A model generated the notes under the pieces. The model searched no databases. It was given only the letters and a program-made list of their open reading frames with translations, and was not told the origin of the DNA. A DNA stretch of 64,000 nt, from assembly GCA_035707105.1 (NCBI GenBank), contig DASSUI010000013.1, forward strand, positions 1 through 64,000. The letters run 5' to 3'. This document shows positions 32,423 to 41,802 of the stretch, one piece after another. The DNA is from JACDAN01 sp035707105. GTDB taxonomy: Bacteria; Actinomycetota; Thermoleophilia; Gaiellales; Gaiellaceae. Numbering within the stretch: position 1 is the stretch's first letter; every line of letters begins with the position of its first letter. A program made the translations under genes and the position numbers.

Positions 32423-32437
32423 CGGGCTTCATGAGGT

Positions 32438-32463
32438 CGCTCAAAGTCGTGAGACTTTGAGCG
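32438..32463. repeat. Palindromic hairpin B, partner of hairpin A
   Basis: CGCTCAAAGTC, loop GTGA, GACTTTGAGCG: an 11-pair perfect hairpin, in inverted orientation relative to 31696-31721. Changes relative to hairpin A are paired so that the stem is kept. Confidence 0.65.
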
Positions 32464-32484
32464 AGAGGCGGCCGGCGCAGCCGG

Positions 32485-33093
32485 TCAGGCTTCGCGACCG
32501 GTCAGCCAGCGGCGCCTCGACGCGGCGATGCCTGGAAACTCCTCGTCGAGAATGTTCCCGAGGCGCTTGCTGACCGCGGCCAAGAGCCCGATCGAGACGA
32601 AGATCCACGCCTCGGCCTCCGGGTCGCGGTCTCTCGGGACGCCGTCGGCCTCCTGCGAGCGCCGGATCACCCCGGCCACGAAGGTCTGAACCTCGCGCAT
32701 GTGCCGCTTGACGTACTTGCGGATCTCCGCGTCGTCGCTCGCCTCCGTCAGCGCCTGGATCCAGAGGTTCGCGACGAGCCCGCGGCCCTGCTTGGCGGCC
32801 TGGAGGTACGCGGCCCCCATCGCGGTCGTCCAGAGGGCGGGATCGGCCTCGGCGGCGACCGCCTCGTCCCACATCTCGCGCGTCTCCGTCCACGCCGACT
32901 CCAGGCACGCGAGGTAGAGGTCGCGCTTGGAGCGAAAGTGCCGGTAGAGGATCGGCTCCGTGACGCCCGCGCGCCGTGCGATCTCGGCGGTGGTCGTGCC
33001 CCGGTAGCTGCCCTTCGAGAAGATCGACCCGGCGCACTCGAGGACGGCGGCCCGCCGCTCCTCGGCGGTGAGCCTCGGCTTCGTCGCGCTCAT
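32485..33093 (-). CDS. TetR-family regulator of the adjacent efflux genes
   Basis: A 202-residue TetR/AcrR repressor. The N-terminal HTH is at about 32-64 (TTAEIARRAGVTEPILYRHF); the rest is an all-helical ligand/dimer domain. Its ATG overlaps the stop of the upstream DHA2 transporter gene (ATGA), so both are made from one transcript, and it probably represses that transcript by binding the TTAGTGA inverted repeat in front of the transporter and of the divergent MMPL operon. The ligand is unknown. Confidence 0.92.
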   Translation of the reverse strand: MSATKPRLTAEERRAAVLECAGSIFSKGSYRGTTTAEIARRAGVTEPILYRHFRSKRDLYLACLESAWTETREMWDEAVAAEADPALWTTAMGAAYLQAAKQGRGLVANLWIQALTEASDDAEIRKYVKRHMREVQTFVAGVIRRSQEADGVPRDRDPEAEAWIFVSIGLLAAVSKRLGNILDEEFPGIAASRRRWLTGREA

Positions 33094-34541
33094 CCCACCT
33101 CGGCGACGGGCTGCGAGGGCTGGTCGTGCTCCTCGAGCTCGTGCGGCCGGACGAGGACGAACGAGACGACGGCGCCGACGAACGCAATCGCGGCCGCGAC
33201 CGTGAGCGCCGTCGAGAAGCCGTCCACGAAGCGCCCCGGGTCGAGGAACACCTCGGGGCCGCGGAGGCCGCCGACCTCGTGGGCCATGATCGCGCCCATC
33301 AGGGCGATCCCGGTCGAGCCGCCGACCTGGCGGAACGCGTTCAGCACCGCCGAGCCGACGCCCGACTTGTCGACCGGCAGCGCGCGCACGGCGGCCGCGG
33401 CGCTCGGGGTCATCACGAGCGCCATGCCGACGCCGCCGATCAGGAGGGCCGGAAACAGGTCGAGGTACTCCGCGTGCTCGTCGAGCCGCGAAAAGTAGAG
33501 CAGCTGCACGGAGACGAGGATCATCCCGGCGGTCATGAGCCACCGGGAGCCGATCCGGTCCGACGTCTTCCCGGCGATCGGCGCCGTGAGAATGATCAGC
33601 ACGGTCATGGGCAGGAAGGCTGCGCCCGCTTCCACGGCCGAGTAGCCGAGGATCCCCTGCATATAGAGCGAGACGAAGAAGAAGACGCCGAACATCGCCA
33701 GGGCGACGAGCAGCACGGCGAGGTTCGCGCCGGCGAAGGTCCGGTTGCGGAAGAGGGAGAGGTCGAGCATCGGCAGCCGCTGATGCCGTTCGAGGAGGAC
33801 GAACGTGACGAGCATGACGGCGGAGACGACGAACGCGCCGACGATCCGGCCGGACGTCCACCCGTAGGTGTTGGCCTCGATCAGCCCGTAGGTCAGAGCG
33901 AACAGGCCGAGGCCCGAGGTCAGGAGGCCCGGGAGGTCGAGGCGCTGCTCGCGGGACTCGTCCTTCGACTCGGGGATCAGGACGAAGCTCGCAACGATCC
34001 CCAGGATCCCGATCGGAACGTTGATGAAGAAGATCCAGCTCCAGTCGAGGTGCTCGGTGATGAGGCCGCCGACGAGCGGGCCGATCGCGAGCGCGAGGGC
34101 GGAGACGCCCGCCCAGATCCCGATCGCCGTGCCGCGCTGGCGGGGCGGGAAGGTCGCCGCGATGATCGAGAGCGTCGCCGGGTTCATGAGAGCCGCGCCG
34201 GCGCCCTGGACGATCCGGGCCCCGATCAGGAAGTGGCCGCTCTCGGCGAGGCCGCAGGCGAGCGAGGCGCCCGTGAAGATCACGAGCCCGGCGACGAAGA
34301 TGAGACGCCGGCCGAGCAGGTCTGCGAGCTTGCCGCCCGTGAGCATCAGCGACGCGAAGGTCAGGGCGTAGCCGGTGACGATCCACTCGAGCTCGGAGAG
34401 GTCGGCGCCGAGGTCGCGCGCCATCGACGGCAGCGCGACGTTGACGACCGTGTTGTCGAGCATGATCATGAAGAGCCCGAACGCGACGGCCGCGAGCGTC
34501 CACCACTTGCGCGCTTCTTCGCTGAAGAGGTTCAGGGCCAC
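33090..34541 (-). CDS. DHA2-family MFS drug efflux transporter (EmrB/QacA type)
   Basis: A 483-residue transporter with 14 predicted transmembrane helices. Family motifs are ALPSMARDLGADLSELEWIV (motif D1-like region), GGKLADLLGRRLIFVAGLVI (motif A) and GALGPLVGG-type segments such as ALAIGPLVGGLITEHLDWSW (motif C, typical of proton antiporters). It would expel hydrophobic compounds using the proton gradient. GTG at 34541 lies two bases after one arm of the operator, so the leader is very short. It is followed by its probable repressor gene. Confidence 0.93.
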   Translation of the reverse strand: MALNLFSEEARKWWTLAAVAFGLFMIMLDNTVVNVALPSMARDLGADLSELEWIVTGYALTFASLMLTGGKLADLLGRRLIFVAGLVIFTGASLACGLAESGHFLIGARIVQGAGAALMNPATLSIIAATFPPRQRGTAIGIWAGVSALALAIGPLVGGLITEHLDWSWIFFINVPIGILGIVASFVLIPESKDESREQRLDLPGLLTSGLGLFALTYGLIEANTYGWTSGRIVGAFVVSAVMLVTFVLLERHQRLPMLDLSLFRNRTFAGANLAVLLVALAMFGVFFFVSLYMQGILGYSAVEAGAAFLPMTVLIILTAPIAGKTSDRIGSRWLMTAGMILVSVQLLYFSRLDEHAEYLDLFPALLIGGVGMALVMTPSAAAAVRALPVDKSGVGSAVLNAFRQVGGSTGIALMGAIMAHEVGGLRGPEVFLDPGRFVDGFSTALTVAAAIAFVGAVVSFVLVRPHELEEHDQPSQPVAEVG

Positions 34542-34543
34542 GG

Positions 34544-34572
34544 TTAGTGACGACTATGTTAGCGATCACTAA
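34544..34572. promoter_or_regulatory. Divergent promoter/operator between the DHA2-tetR and MMPL operons
   Basis: TTAGTGA, 15 bases, TCACTAA: perfect 7-base arms. Between them lies GACTATGTT, which offers a -10 in both directions (TATGTT rightward, CATAGT leftward). A TetR dimer bound here would block both transcripts. The same GACTATGTT occurs in the divergent region at 40051-40059. Confidence 0.65.
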
Positions 34573-34584
34573 GTTGCGGCGTCA

Positions 34585-36702
34585 ATGACGGAGAGACTCG
34601 CCAGGTCGGCGGCCCGCCATCCAGGGCTGACGGTCGGGGCCTGGATCACTGCCGTCGTGCTCTCGATCGCGCTGATCGCCCTGTTCCTCGGCGACGCGCT
34701 GTCCGGCGAGGCCGAGCAACTGAACAACCCCGAGTCCGAGCAGGCGTACCAGCTGATCGAGGAGCGGATCCCGCCGACCGGAGACTTCACGACCGACGTT
34801 ATCGTGGTTCGCGCGAGCTCCCTCACGGCGACCGATCCCGCGTTCCGGCGGAAGCTCGAGGAGCTGGACTTGCGGCTTCGCTCCACGCCGGGGGTACTCA
34901 ACGTGGCGGACGAGCCCGCCGCACGCTCCGAGCACGCCGTCGTCGTTCCGGTCGGGCTCGCCGACGAGTCGGCGGCCGAGAACCTCTCCGACGCCCTCGC
35001 CGGGCTCGACGACGACTCGTTCGACCTCTACGCGACGGGCGAGTGGACCGTCGAGCGCGACTTCCTGACCCTCTCCGAGGAGGACCTGCAGAAGGGCGAG
35101 CTGCAGTTCGGCCTGCCGGTGGCGCTCGTGGTGCTGCTCCTCGTCTTCGGCGCGGTCGTCGCCGGGCTGGTCCCGCTGGCACTCGCGCTCGTCGCGATCA
35201 TCACCGCGCTCGGCCTCACCTCGCTCGTCGGCATACCGTTCGACCTCTCGATCTTCACGGTCAACATGCTCACGGGCATGGGGCTCGCCCTCGGGATCGA
35301 CTATTCACTGTTCGTCGTCTCGCGATACCGGGAGGAGCGGGCGGCGGGGCGCGAGGAGCTGGACGCAATCGCCGCCGCCGGGGCCACGGCGAGCCGCGCG
35401 GTGCTCTTCAGCGGCGGCGCGTTCGTCGTCGCGATGTTCGGCCTCCTCCTGATCCCGAACACCATCTTCCGCAGCCTGGCGACGGGGGCGATCCTCGTCG
35501 GGCTCGCCTCCGTCGCCGCCGCGCTCACCCTCCTTCCCGCCGTGCTGAGCCTCCTCGGCGACCGGGTGAACGCGCTTCGCATCCCGCTCATCGGTCGCGC
35601 GGCCGAGCGCGGGACCGGCGCGGAAGGCCGCTTCTGGGGCGCGATCGTCCGCTCGGTGATGCGGCGCCCGGCGCTCAGCCTCGTGCTCAGCGCCGGCCTC
35701 CTGGTCGCCCTGGCGCTGCCGGTCTTCGAGTACCGGACGGGCGAGGCGGGAATCCGAACGCTTCCCGACCGGTTCGAGTCCAAGCAGGGCTTTAACGCGC
35801 TTGAGCGTGAGTTCGGCGTCGGCACGACGGACGACATCCAGGTCGTCGTCGACGGCGACGTGGCTGCACCGGCGACGCGGCAAGGCATCGACCAGCTCGC
35901 GCGCAAGATGCGGGGCGACAGCCGCCTGCGCCAGGTCACGACCGAGTTCCATCCCGAGAGCCGCATGGCGCTCGTCGAGGCGGTGCCCGTCGGAGACAGC
36001 CGCGACGATGCCGCGCTCGCGGTCGTGCGCGACCTGCGGAACGAGGAGGTGGACGGCGCGCGCGTCCTCGTCACCGGCGAGACGGCGGAGAGCATCGACT
36101 ACTACGCGCTCACCGATCGCTGGCTGCCGATCCTGTTCACGTTCGTCCTCGCGTTGAGCTTCGTCCTCCTGACGGTCGCGTTTCGGTCGATCGTCGTCGC
36201 GACGACGGCGATCGCGCTGAACCTCCTCTCGGTCAGCGCCGCCTACGGCGTCCTGATCCTGGTCTTCCAGGAGGGCTTCGGCAACGAGCTCTTCGGCTTC
36301 CGGCAGGTGGACTTCATCGAGGCCTGGGTGCCGCTTTTCTTGTTCGCGGTGCTGTTCGGGCTCTCGATGGACTACAACGTCTTCCTCTTGAGCCGGATCC
36401 GCGAGCGCTACGTCCAGACCGGGGACAACGACGAGGCCGTTCGCCACGGGATCGGTTCCACGGCGCGGATCATCACGGGCGCCGCGTTGATCATCATCGC
36501 CGTGTTCGGAGGCTTCGCGGTCGGCGACCTCGTGATGTTCCAGCAGATGGGCTTCGGCGTCGCCGTGGCGCTGTTCCTCGACGCGACGATCATCCGGTCG
36601 ATCCTGTTGCCGGCGATCATGAAGCTGCTCGGCCGGTGGAACTGGTACCTGCCGGAGTGGCTCGGCTGGCTCCCGGACTTCCACGTCGAGGGGTCGCGGT
36701 GA
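34585..36702 (+). CDS. MMPL/RND-type membrane transporter
   Basis: A 705-residue MMPL-family transporter with the family plan: one N-terminal helix, an external domain (about 35-170), six helices, a second external domain (about 395-510) and five or six C-terminal helices. The functional core segments are MGLALGIDYSLFVVSRYREE and the duplicated FGLSMDYNVFLLSRIRERYV, with the buried aspartate-tyrosine pairs that carry protons. MMPL proteins export lipids or hydrophobic compounds. Downstream, coupled genes encode an acyl-CoA synthetase and an SDR, which suggests an acyl-lipid substrate; control by the divergent TetR is likely. Confidence 0.92.
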   Translation: MTERLARSAARHPGLTVGAWITAVVLSIALIALFLGDALSGEAEQLNNPESEQAYQLIEERIPPTGDFTTDVIVVRASSLTATDPAFRRKLEELDLRLRSTPGVLNVADEPAARSEHAVVVPVGLADESAAENLSDALAGLDDDSFDLYATGEWTVERDFLTLSEEDLQKGELQFGLPVALVVLLLVFGAVVAGLVPLALALVAIITALGLTSLVGIPFDLSIFTVNMLTGMGLALGIDYSLFVVSRYREERAAGREELDAIAAAGATASRAVLFSGGAFVVAMFGLLLIPNTIFRSLATGAILVGLASVAAALTLLPAVLSLLGDRVNALRIPLIGRAAERGTGAEGRFWGAIVRSVMRRPALSLVLSAGLLVALALPVFEYRTGEAGIRTLPDRFESKQGFNALEREFGVGTTDDIQVVVDGDVAAPATRQGIDQLARKMRGDSRLRQVTTEFHPESRMALVEAVPVGDSRDDAALAVVRDLRNEEVDGARVLVTGETAESIDYYALTDRWLPILFTFVLALSFVLLTVAFRSIVVATTAIALNLLSVSAAYGVLILVFQEGFGNELFGFRQVDFIEAWVPLFLFAVLFGLSMDYNVFLLSRIRERYVQTGDNDEAVRHGIGSTARIITGAALIIIAVFGGFAVGDLVMFQQMGFGVAVALFLDATIIRSILLPAIMKLLGRWNWYLPEWLGWLPDFHVEGSR

Positions 36703-38579
36703 GCGAGGTCGTCTGGCGGCCCTCGGAGGAGGTGTTCGAGCGCGCCAACGTCGTGCGCCTGATGCGCCGGCACGGGATCGACGACTACTGGGAGCTCATC
36801 CGCCGCTCGCAGGAGGAGCCGGACTGGTTCTGGCCCGCGGTCGTCGAGGACATGGGGCTCGAGTTCGCGAGGCCGTGGGACCAGGTCGTCGATCTCTCGC
36901 GCGGGCCAGAGTGGGCGACCTGGTTCCTCGGCGGCCGGGTGAACGTCGCGTGGAACTGCGTCCACCGCTGGGCCCGCCGCCGGCCAGAGGGGATCGCGGC
37001 GGTCTCGCTCGCGGAGGACGGCGGGCGGCGGGAGCTGACCTGGTCGGCCATGTCCGACGAGGTCACGCGGCTCGCAGAGGCTCTCGTCCGGCTCGGCGTC
37101 GGGCAGGGCGACCGCGTCGCGCTTTTCCTGCCGATGTCGCAGGAGGTCGCGGTCGCCTCGCATGCCTGCGCGCACATCGGCGCGATCCAGGTGCCGATCT
37201 TCTCGGGGTTCGCGGCGCCGGCCGTCGCGCAGCGGCTCCAGGCGTCGGAAGCCAGGGTCGCGATCACGACCCGGACGTCGTCCCGACGCGGACGCGATGT
37301 GCCGATGCTCGAGATCCTGGAGGAGGCCCGCGCGCAGGCGCCCTCCGTCGAGCACGTCGTGCTGGCGCCGTGGGACGACCTCGTGGCCGACTCCCCGGGC
37401 GAGCTGCCGGCGGCCGAGCTCGACTCGGAGACGCCCTATCTCCTGACGTACACGTCGGGGACGACCGGCCTTCCGAAGGGCGTCGTCCACGTCCAGGGCG
37501 GCTTCCTCGTCTCGATCACGCGCGAAGTCTGCTACCAGGCGGACGCCGGGCCCGACGACGTCATCCACTTCGCGACGGACATGGGCTGGATCATGGGCCC
37601 GTGGACCGTCGTCGGCGGCCACGCTCTCGGGTCGACGCTCGTCTTCGCCGAGGGCGCGCCGGACTGGCCGACCGACCGGCTCTGGCGGACGGTCGAGCAG
37701 GAGCGGGTCTCGGTGCTCGGGCTCTCGCCGACGCTTGTCCGCGCGCTGATTCCCCACGGCGACCCGGAGGCGGACCTCTCGTCGCTGCGCACGATCGTGA
37801 CCACGGGCGAGCCGTGGAACCCGGAGCCGTACCGCTGGCTCTTCGAACGGGTCGGCGGCAGCCGTGTTCCGATCATCAACTGCTCCGGAGGCACGGAGGT
37901 CGGCGCCTGCTTCCTCTCGCCCACGCCGGCGATTCCGATCAAGGCGTGCTCGCTGGGCGGACCGGCGCTCGGCATGGCGATGGACGTCGTGGACGCCGAG
38001 GGCCGGTCGCTCGTCGCCACCGGCGAGGTCGGCGAGCTCGTCTGCCGCAAGCCGTTCCCGGGGATGACCCGCGGCTTCTGGCGGGACCCCGAGCGCTACC
38101 TGGACTCCTACTGGCGGCGGTTCCCGGGGGTCTGGACGCACGGGGACTGGGCGTCGGTCGACGCGGACGGCTACTGGTTCCTGCACGGGCGCTCGGACGA
38201 CACGCTCAACATCGCGGGAAAGCGGATCGGCCCCGCCGAGCTCGAGTCGGCGGCAGTCGAACATCCGTCGGTGCTCGAGGCGGCGGCGGTCGGAATCCCG
38301 CACGAGGTCAAGGGCGAGGTCGCCTGGATCTTCTGCATCGCCGCGCCCGGCGTGGAGGCCGACGGGGCTCTCGCGGCCGAGGTCTCGGAGCTCGTGTCCC
38401 GCGACCTCGGCAAGGCGTTCCGGCCGGACCGAGTCGTCTTCGTCTCCGCGCTGCCGAAGACGCGGAGCGCGAAGATCATGCGGCGCGCGGTTCGTGCGAA
38501 GGCGCTGGGCGACGATCCGGGCGACCTGTCGTCGCTGGAGAATCCCGAGTCACTGGAGGAGATCGCGAATGCCGTCTGA
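36699..38579 (+). CDS. AMP-forming acyl-CoA synthetase (acetyl/propionyl-CoA synthetase-like)
   Basis: A 626-residue ANL-superfamily ligase. The P-loop is TYTSGTTGLPKGVVH (250-264), the adenylate site SGGTEVGACF, the hinge HGRSDDTLNIAGKRIGPAE and the catalytic lysine K592 in KTRSAKIMRR. The general build (long N-terminal part with WFLGGRVNVAWNCVHRW) is that of acetyl-CoA synthetase, but the substrate pocket differs from AcsA at 55559-57529, so another short acid is possible. The GTG start overlaps the MMPL stop (GTGA), which supports a joint function. Confidence 0.9.
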   Translation: MSEVVWRPSEEVFERANVVRLMRRHGIDDYWELIRRSQEEPDWFWPAVVEDMGLEFARPWDQVVDLSRGPEWATWFLGGRVNVAWNCVHRWARRRPEGIAAVSLAEDGGRRELTWSAMSDEVTRLAEALVRLGVGQGDRVALFLPMSQEVAVASHACAHIGAIQVPIFSGFAAPAVAQRLQASEARVAITTRTSSRRGRDVPMLEILEEARAQAPSVEHVVLAPWDDLVADSPGELPAAELDSETPYLLTYTSGTTGLPKGVVHVQGGFLVSITREVCYQADAGPDDVIHFATDMGWIMGPWTVVGGHALGSTLVFAEGAPDWPTDRLWRTVEQERVSVLGLSPTLVRALIPHGDPEADLSSLRTIVTTGEPWNPEPYRWLFERVGGSRVPIINCSGGTEVGACFLSPTPAIPIKACSLGGPALGMAMDVVDAEGRSLVATGEVGELVCRKPFPGMTRGFWRDPERYLDSYWRRFPGVWTHGDWASVDADGYWFLHGRSDDTLNIAGKRIGPAELESAAVEHPSVLEAAAVGIPHEVKGEVAWIFCIAAPGVEADGALAAEVSELVSRDLGKAFRPDRVVFVSALPKTRSAKIMRRAVRAKALGDDPGDLSSLENPESLEEIANAV

Positions 38580-39348
38580 GCTCGAAGGAGTCGCCCTCGT
38601 CACCGGCGGTGGCCGCGGAATCGGCGCGGGCATCGCCCACGAGCTGGCCGGCGCGGGGATGAAGGTCGCCGTGTCCGCGCGGTCGCGCGACCAGGTGGAG
38701 GACGTGGCGAGCGAGGTCGGCGGTCTCGCAGTCGTCGCCGACGTCTCGCGGCAAGAGGACGTCGAGCGGATGGTTCGGGAGGTCGAGGCGGAGCTCGGGC
38801 CGATCGACGTCCTCGTCAACAACGCCGGCATCCCCGACTGGGATCGCGGCCCGATCTGGGAGTCGGATCCGGAACGGTGGTGGCACACCTTGGAGGTGAA
38901 CGTCCTCGGCGTGTACCTCTGCTGCCGCGCAGTCGCCGGTGGGATGGCGGAGCGCGGAGGCGGCCGCATCGTGAACATGGCGAGCGGCGCCGCCTACCTC
39001 CCATCGTCGAACCCGGACGCCGGAACGAGCTACGGCCCGAGCAAGGCGGCGGTGCACCGCTTCAGCGAGCTTCTGGCGACACAGCTCCGGCCCCACGGGA
39101 TCCTCGTCTTCTCGATGAGCCCCGGCCTCGTCAGGACCGCGATGACGGAGGGTTCCTTCCCCGACGACGCCCCGTGGACGCCGCCGGAGCTCGCCCCGCG
39201 GCTCGTCCGGACCTTCGCCTCGGGACGGCTGGACAAGCTCGCCGGGCGGTACGTCCACGCGGAGCACGACCAGGATCTGGACGAGCTCGAGCGCCGAGCG
39301 GACGAGATCCTCGAGAACGACCGCAACGCCATCCGCCTCCAGCGCTGA
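38569..39348 (+). CDS. Short-chain dehydrogenase/reductase
   Basis: A 259-residue classical SDR. The cofactor motif TGGGRGIG is at 12-19, NNAG follows in DVLVNNAGIPDWD, and the catalytic pair is Y155 and K159 (SYGPSKAAVHRF) with a serine in NMASGAA. It oxidises or reduces an alcohol/ketone with NAD(P). ATG at 38569 overlaps the synthetase by 11 bases. It ends the MMPL-ligase-SDR operon, where it may act on the acyl compound activated or exported by its neighbours. Confidence 0.9.
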   Translation: MPSELEGVALVTGGGRGIGAGIAHELAGAGMKVAVSARSRDQVEDVASEVGGLAVVADVSRQEDVERMVREVEAELGPIDVLVNNAGIPDWDRGPIWESDPERWWHTLEVNVLGVYLCCRAVAGGMAERGGGRIVNMASGAAYLPSSNPDAGTSYGPSKAAVHRFSELLATQLRPHGILVFSMSPGLVRTAMTEGSFPDDAPWTPPELAPRLVRTFASGRLDKLAGRYVHAEHDQDLDELERRADEILENDRNAIRLQR

Positions 39349-39370
39349 ACAGCCGGCCGCAGGGTCGGGC

Positions 39371-40042
39371 TCAGCGCGGCGCGATCCAGGTGGCGCGCGC
39401 GGCGCCCAGGAGCCGGCCCTCCTCCCCGAGAAGGGCCGTGCCCGCGTAGAGCTTCCGGCCCTCGGCGCCGAGCGGCCAGGCCATGACCACGCACGGCTCG
39501 CCGGCGCGCGGCAGGTGCTCGACGCGCGCGGCCAGCCGGCCGAGCACCGGCAGCCCTCGCTCTCCGCCGTGCACGGCGTAGGCGCCCGGACAGTCCAGAG
39601 CCGCCCAGACGAACTCCGGCGCGACGTGCTCCGGCCGGGGCGTCCACGTTGCGGCGGCGACGTCGCGGCCGGACACCGGGCCCGCGTAGATCCCGAGCCC
39701 GTCGTCCCTCGCCCACCCGCACACGAAGCACTCGGGGAATTCGCTCGTCTTGTCGCCCTCGGGGAGGGCGGCCGCCGTCGCCTCCACGAACGAGACCGGA
39801 TCGGCAAGGTCGAGCTCGACCTCCGCGGCGGCCGCCTCGGCCACGAGCGAATCGCCGTCGAGAAGCCGGATCCGCCGCCGGTCGTCGTCCCACTCGACCT
39901 GCAGCGGCCGCTCGAGCGGCGGAGGGAGTTTGAGCGTGACCTCGGCCGGCCCGTGAAGCAGCGAGGCGAGGATGCCGCTGGTGTATCCGCCGTTCGCCGA
40001 CTCGGTCGGGCCGCGAAAATGGCGGTCGATGACCAGCTCCAC
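39371..40042 (-). CDS. Hotdog-fold thioesterase-like protein
   Basis: A 223-residue protein that looks like a double hotdog domain. The N-terminal part RHFRGPTESANGGYTSGILA and the mid-region FPECFVCGWARDDGLGIYAG, with its CxxC, are typical of a family of actinobacterial thioesterase-like proteins of unknown substrate. The GTG at 40042 is nine bases downstream of a CATAGT -10-like sequence, so it is probably leaderless. Convergent with the SDR gene and divergent from nadE. Confidence 0.75.
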   Translation of the reverse strand: MELVIDRHFRGPTESANGGYTSGILASLLHGPAEVTLKLPPPLERPLQVEWDDDRRRIRLLDGDSLVAEAAAAEVELDLADPVSFVEATAAALPEGDKTSEFPECFVCGWARDDGLGIYAGPVSGRDVAAATWTPRPEHVAPEFVWAALDCPGAYAVHGGERGLPVLGRLAARVEHLPRAGEPCVVMAWPLGAEGRKLYAGTALLGEEGRLLGAARATWIAPR

Positions 40043-40050
40043 GCCCGGTA

Positions 40051-40079
40051 GACTATGTTTTCGACTGTGAGGCGAAAAC
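40051..40079. promoter_or_regulatory. Divergent promoter with inverted repeat between the thioesterase-like gene and nadE
   Basis: GTTTTCG, nine bases, CGAAAAC (40057-40079) directly precedes the nadE ATG. GACTATGTT at 40051-40059 can supply a -10 for each direction and is identical to the element in the TetR-controlled region at 34552-34560. GAGG at 40069-40072 is the probable nadE ribosome site, inside the repeat. Confidence 0.5.
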
Positions 40080-40080
40080 T

Positions 40081-41793
40081 ATGAGACTCGCGCTCGCCCA
40101 GATCAACACCGTCGTCGGCGACCTCGACGGCAACGTCGCGCGGATCGTCGGCCGCCTTCGCGAAGCACGCAACGCCGGAGCCGATCTCGTGCTCTTCCCG
40201 GAGCTCGCGATCACCGGCTACCCGCCCGAGGATCTCCTCTTTCGCCCCGGCTTCCTCCGTGAGGCCCGGCGCGCCGTCGAGCACGTGGCGGCCGAGACGA
40301 CGGACATCGCCGCGCTCGTCGGGGTCCCCTGGCTGGAGCGGGACCTCTTCAACGGCTGTGCGATCTGCGCGGACGGCGAGATCAAGGCCGTCTATCCGAA
40401 GCGCTTTCTGCCCAACTACGGCGTGTTCGACGAGGTGCGCTACTTCCAGCCCGGCCGCGAGATGTACCTCCTCCGGATCGGCGAGGCGCTGATCGGGCCG
40501 ACCGTCTGCGAGGACGTCTGGCAGCCGGGCCCGCCCGCCACCGACCTCGCGCTCGCCGGCGCCCACGTGATCGCGAACATCTCCGCCTCCCCGTTCCACG
40601 TGGGCAAGGGCCTCGAGCGCGAGGAGATGCTCATCACCCGCGCGCGGGACAACGCCTGCTGGGTCGCGCTGGTCAACGCCGTCGGCGGCCAGGACGAGCT
40701 GATCTTCGACGGCCACAGCGTCGTCATCGACGAGGAGGGTGAGGTCGTCGTACGCGGCCCGTCGTTCGAGGAGGCGCTGCTGGTCATCGACATCGACGCG
40801 TCGACGGCGATCGCCCGCCGCCTGGTCGACGCCCGCCGCCGCGCCCTCGCCAGCGAGCGCGAGATCCCGAACCCGCCGGTCATCGACTTGGGCACTCCGC
40901 GCGAGCAGGCCGCGCCGGTCGATCCGTCTGTCACGGAGCCGCTCGACGAGCTGGAGCAGATGCGCCTGGCCCTCGAGCTGGGGCTCTCGGACTACGTCGA
41001 GAAGAACGGCTTCAAGGACGTGGTGGTCGGCCTGTCCGGCGGGATCGACTCCGCCCTCACCGCCGCGCTCGCGGTCGAGGCACTCGGGCCTGAGCGGACG
41101 CACTGCGTATCGATGCCGTCCCGCTACTCGTCCGAGGAGACGAGGCGCGACGCCGAGCGGCTCGCGGAGAACCTCGGCACCGACTTCCGCGAGCTCCCGA
41201 TCGACCCCATCTACGACGGCTACGAGAAGGCGCTGGCGGACGTCTTCGAGGGCCGCGACGCAGACATCACCGAGGAGAACCTCCAGGCCAGGATCCGCGG
41301 GACGCTGCTGATGGCGCTGTCGAACAAGTTCGGCTGGCTGGTGGTCGCCACCGGCAACAAGTCCGAGCTCTCCGTCGGCTACGCCACGCTCTACGGGGAC
41401 ATGGCCGGCGGCTTCGCGCTCCTCAAGGACGTGTTCAAGACGGACGTCTTCCGTCTGGCCCGGCGTCTCAACGAGCGTGCCGGCCGCGAGCTGATCCCGC
41501 AGTCGATCCTCGACCGCGCGCCGAGCGCCGAGCTGCGCGCAAACCAGCTCGACGAGGACTCGCTCCCGCCGTACCCGGCGCTCGACAAGGTGCTCGAGGC
41601 GTACGTCGAGGAGGACCGCTCGCACGAGGAGCTCACGACCGACGGCTTCGACCAGGACGTCGTCGACCGCGCGATCGCGCTCATCGACCGCGCCGAGTAC
41701 AAGCGCCGCCAGGCGCCGCCCGGAGTCAAGCTCCGCCCGAAGGCGTTCGGGCGCGACCGGCGGACGCCGATTACGAACCGCTGGCGCGGGTAA
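40081..41793 (+). CDS. nadE: Glutamine-dependent NAD synthetase
   Basis: A 570-residue two-domain NAD synthetase. The N-terminal nitrilase-type glutaminase has E41 (LFPELAITGYPPEDLL), a lysine in VYPKRFLPNYG and nucleophile C143 (TVCEDVWQPG). The C-terminal synthetase has the PP-loop VGLSGGIDSALTAALA (SGGIDSA from 319) and KTDVFRLARRL. It amidates nicotinate adenine dinucleotide to NAD using glutamine. Length is normal for the family. It starts at ATG 40081 immediately after an inverted repeat that may be an operator. Confidence 0.96.
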   Translation: MRLALAQINTVVGDLDGNVARIVGRLREARNAGADLVLFPELAITGYPPEDLLFRPGFLREARRAVEHVAAETTDIAALVGVPWLERDLFNGCAICADGEIKAVYPKRFLPNYGVFDEVRYFQPGREMYLLRIGEALIGPTVCEDVWQPGPPATDLALAGAHVIANISASPFHVGKGLEREEMLITRARDNACWVALVNAVGGQDELIFDGHSVVIDEEGEVVVRGPSFEEALLVIDIDASTAIARRLVDARRRALASEREIPNPPVIDLGTPREQAAPVDPSVTEPLDELEQMRLALELGLSDYVEKNGFKDVVVGLSGGIDSALTAALAVEALGPERTHCVSMPSRYSSEETRRDAERLAENLGTDFRELPIDPIYDGYEKALADVFEGRDADITEENLQARIRGTLLMALSNKFGWLVVATGNKSELSVGYATLYGDMAGGFALLKDVFKTDVFRLARRLNERAGRELIPQSILDRAPSAELRANQLDEDSLPPYPALDKVLEAYVEEDRSHEELTTDGFDQDVVDRAIALIDRAEYKRRQAPPGVKLRPKAFGRDRRTPITNRWRG

Positions 41794-41802
41794 GACGGCC
41801 CC

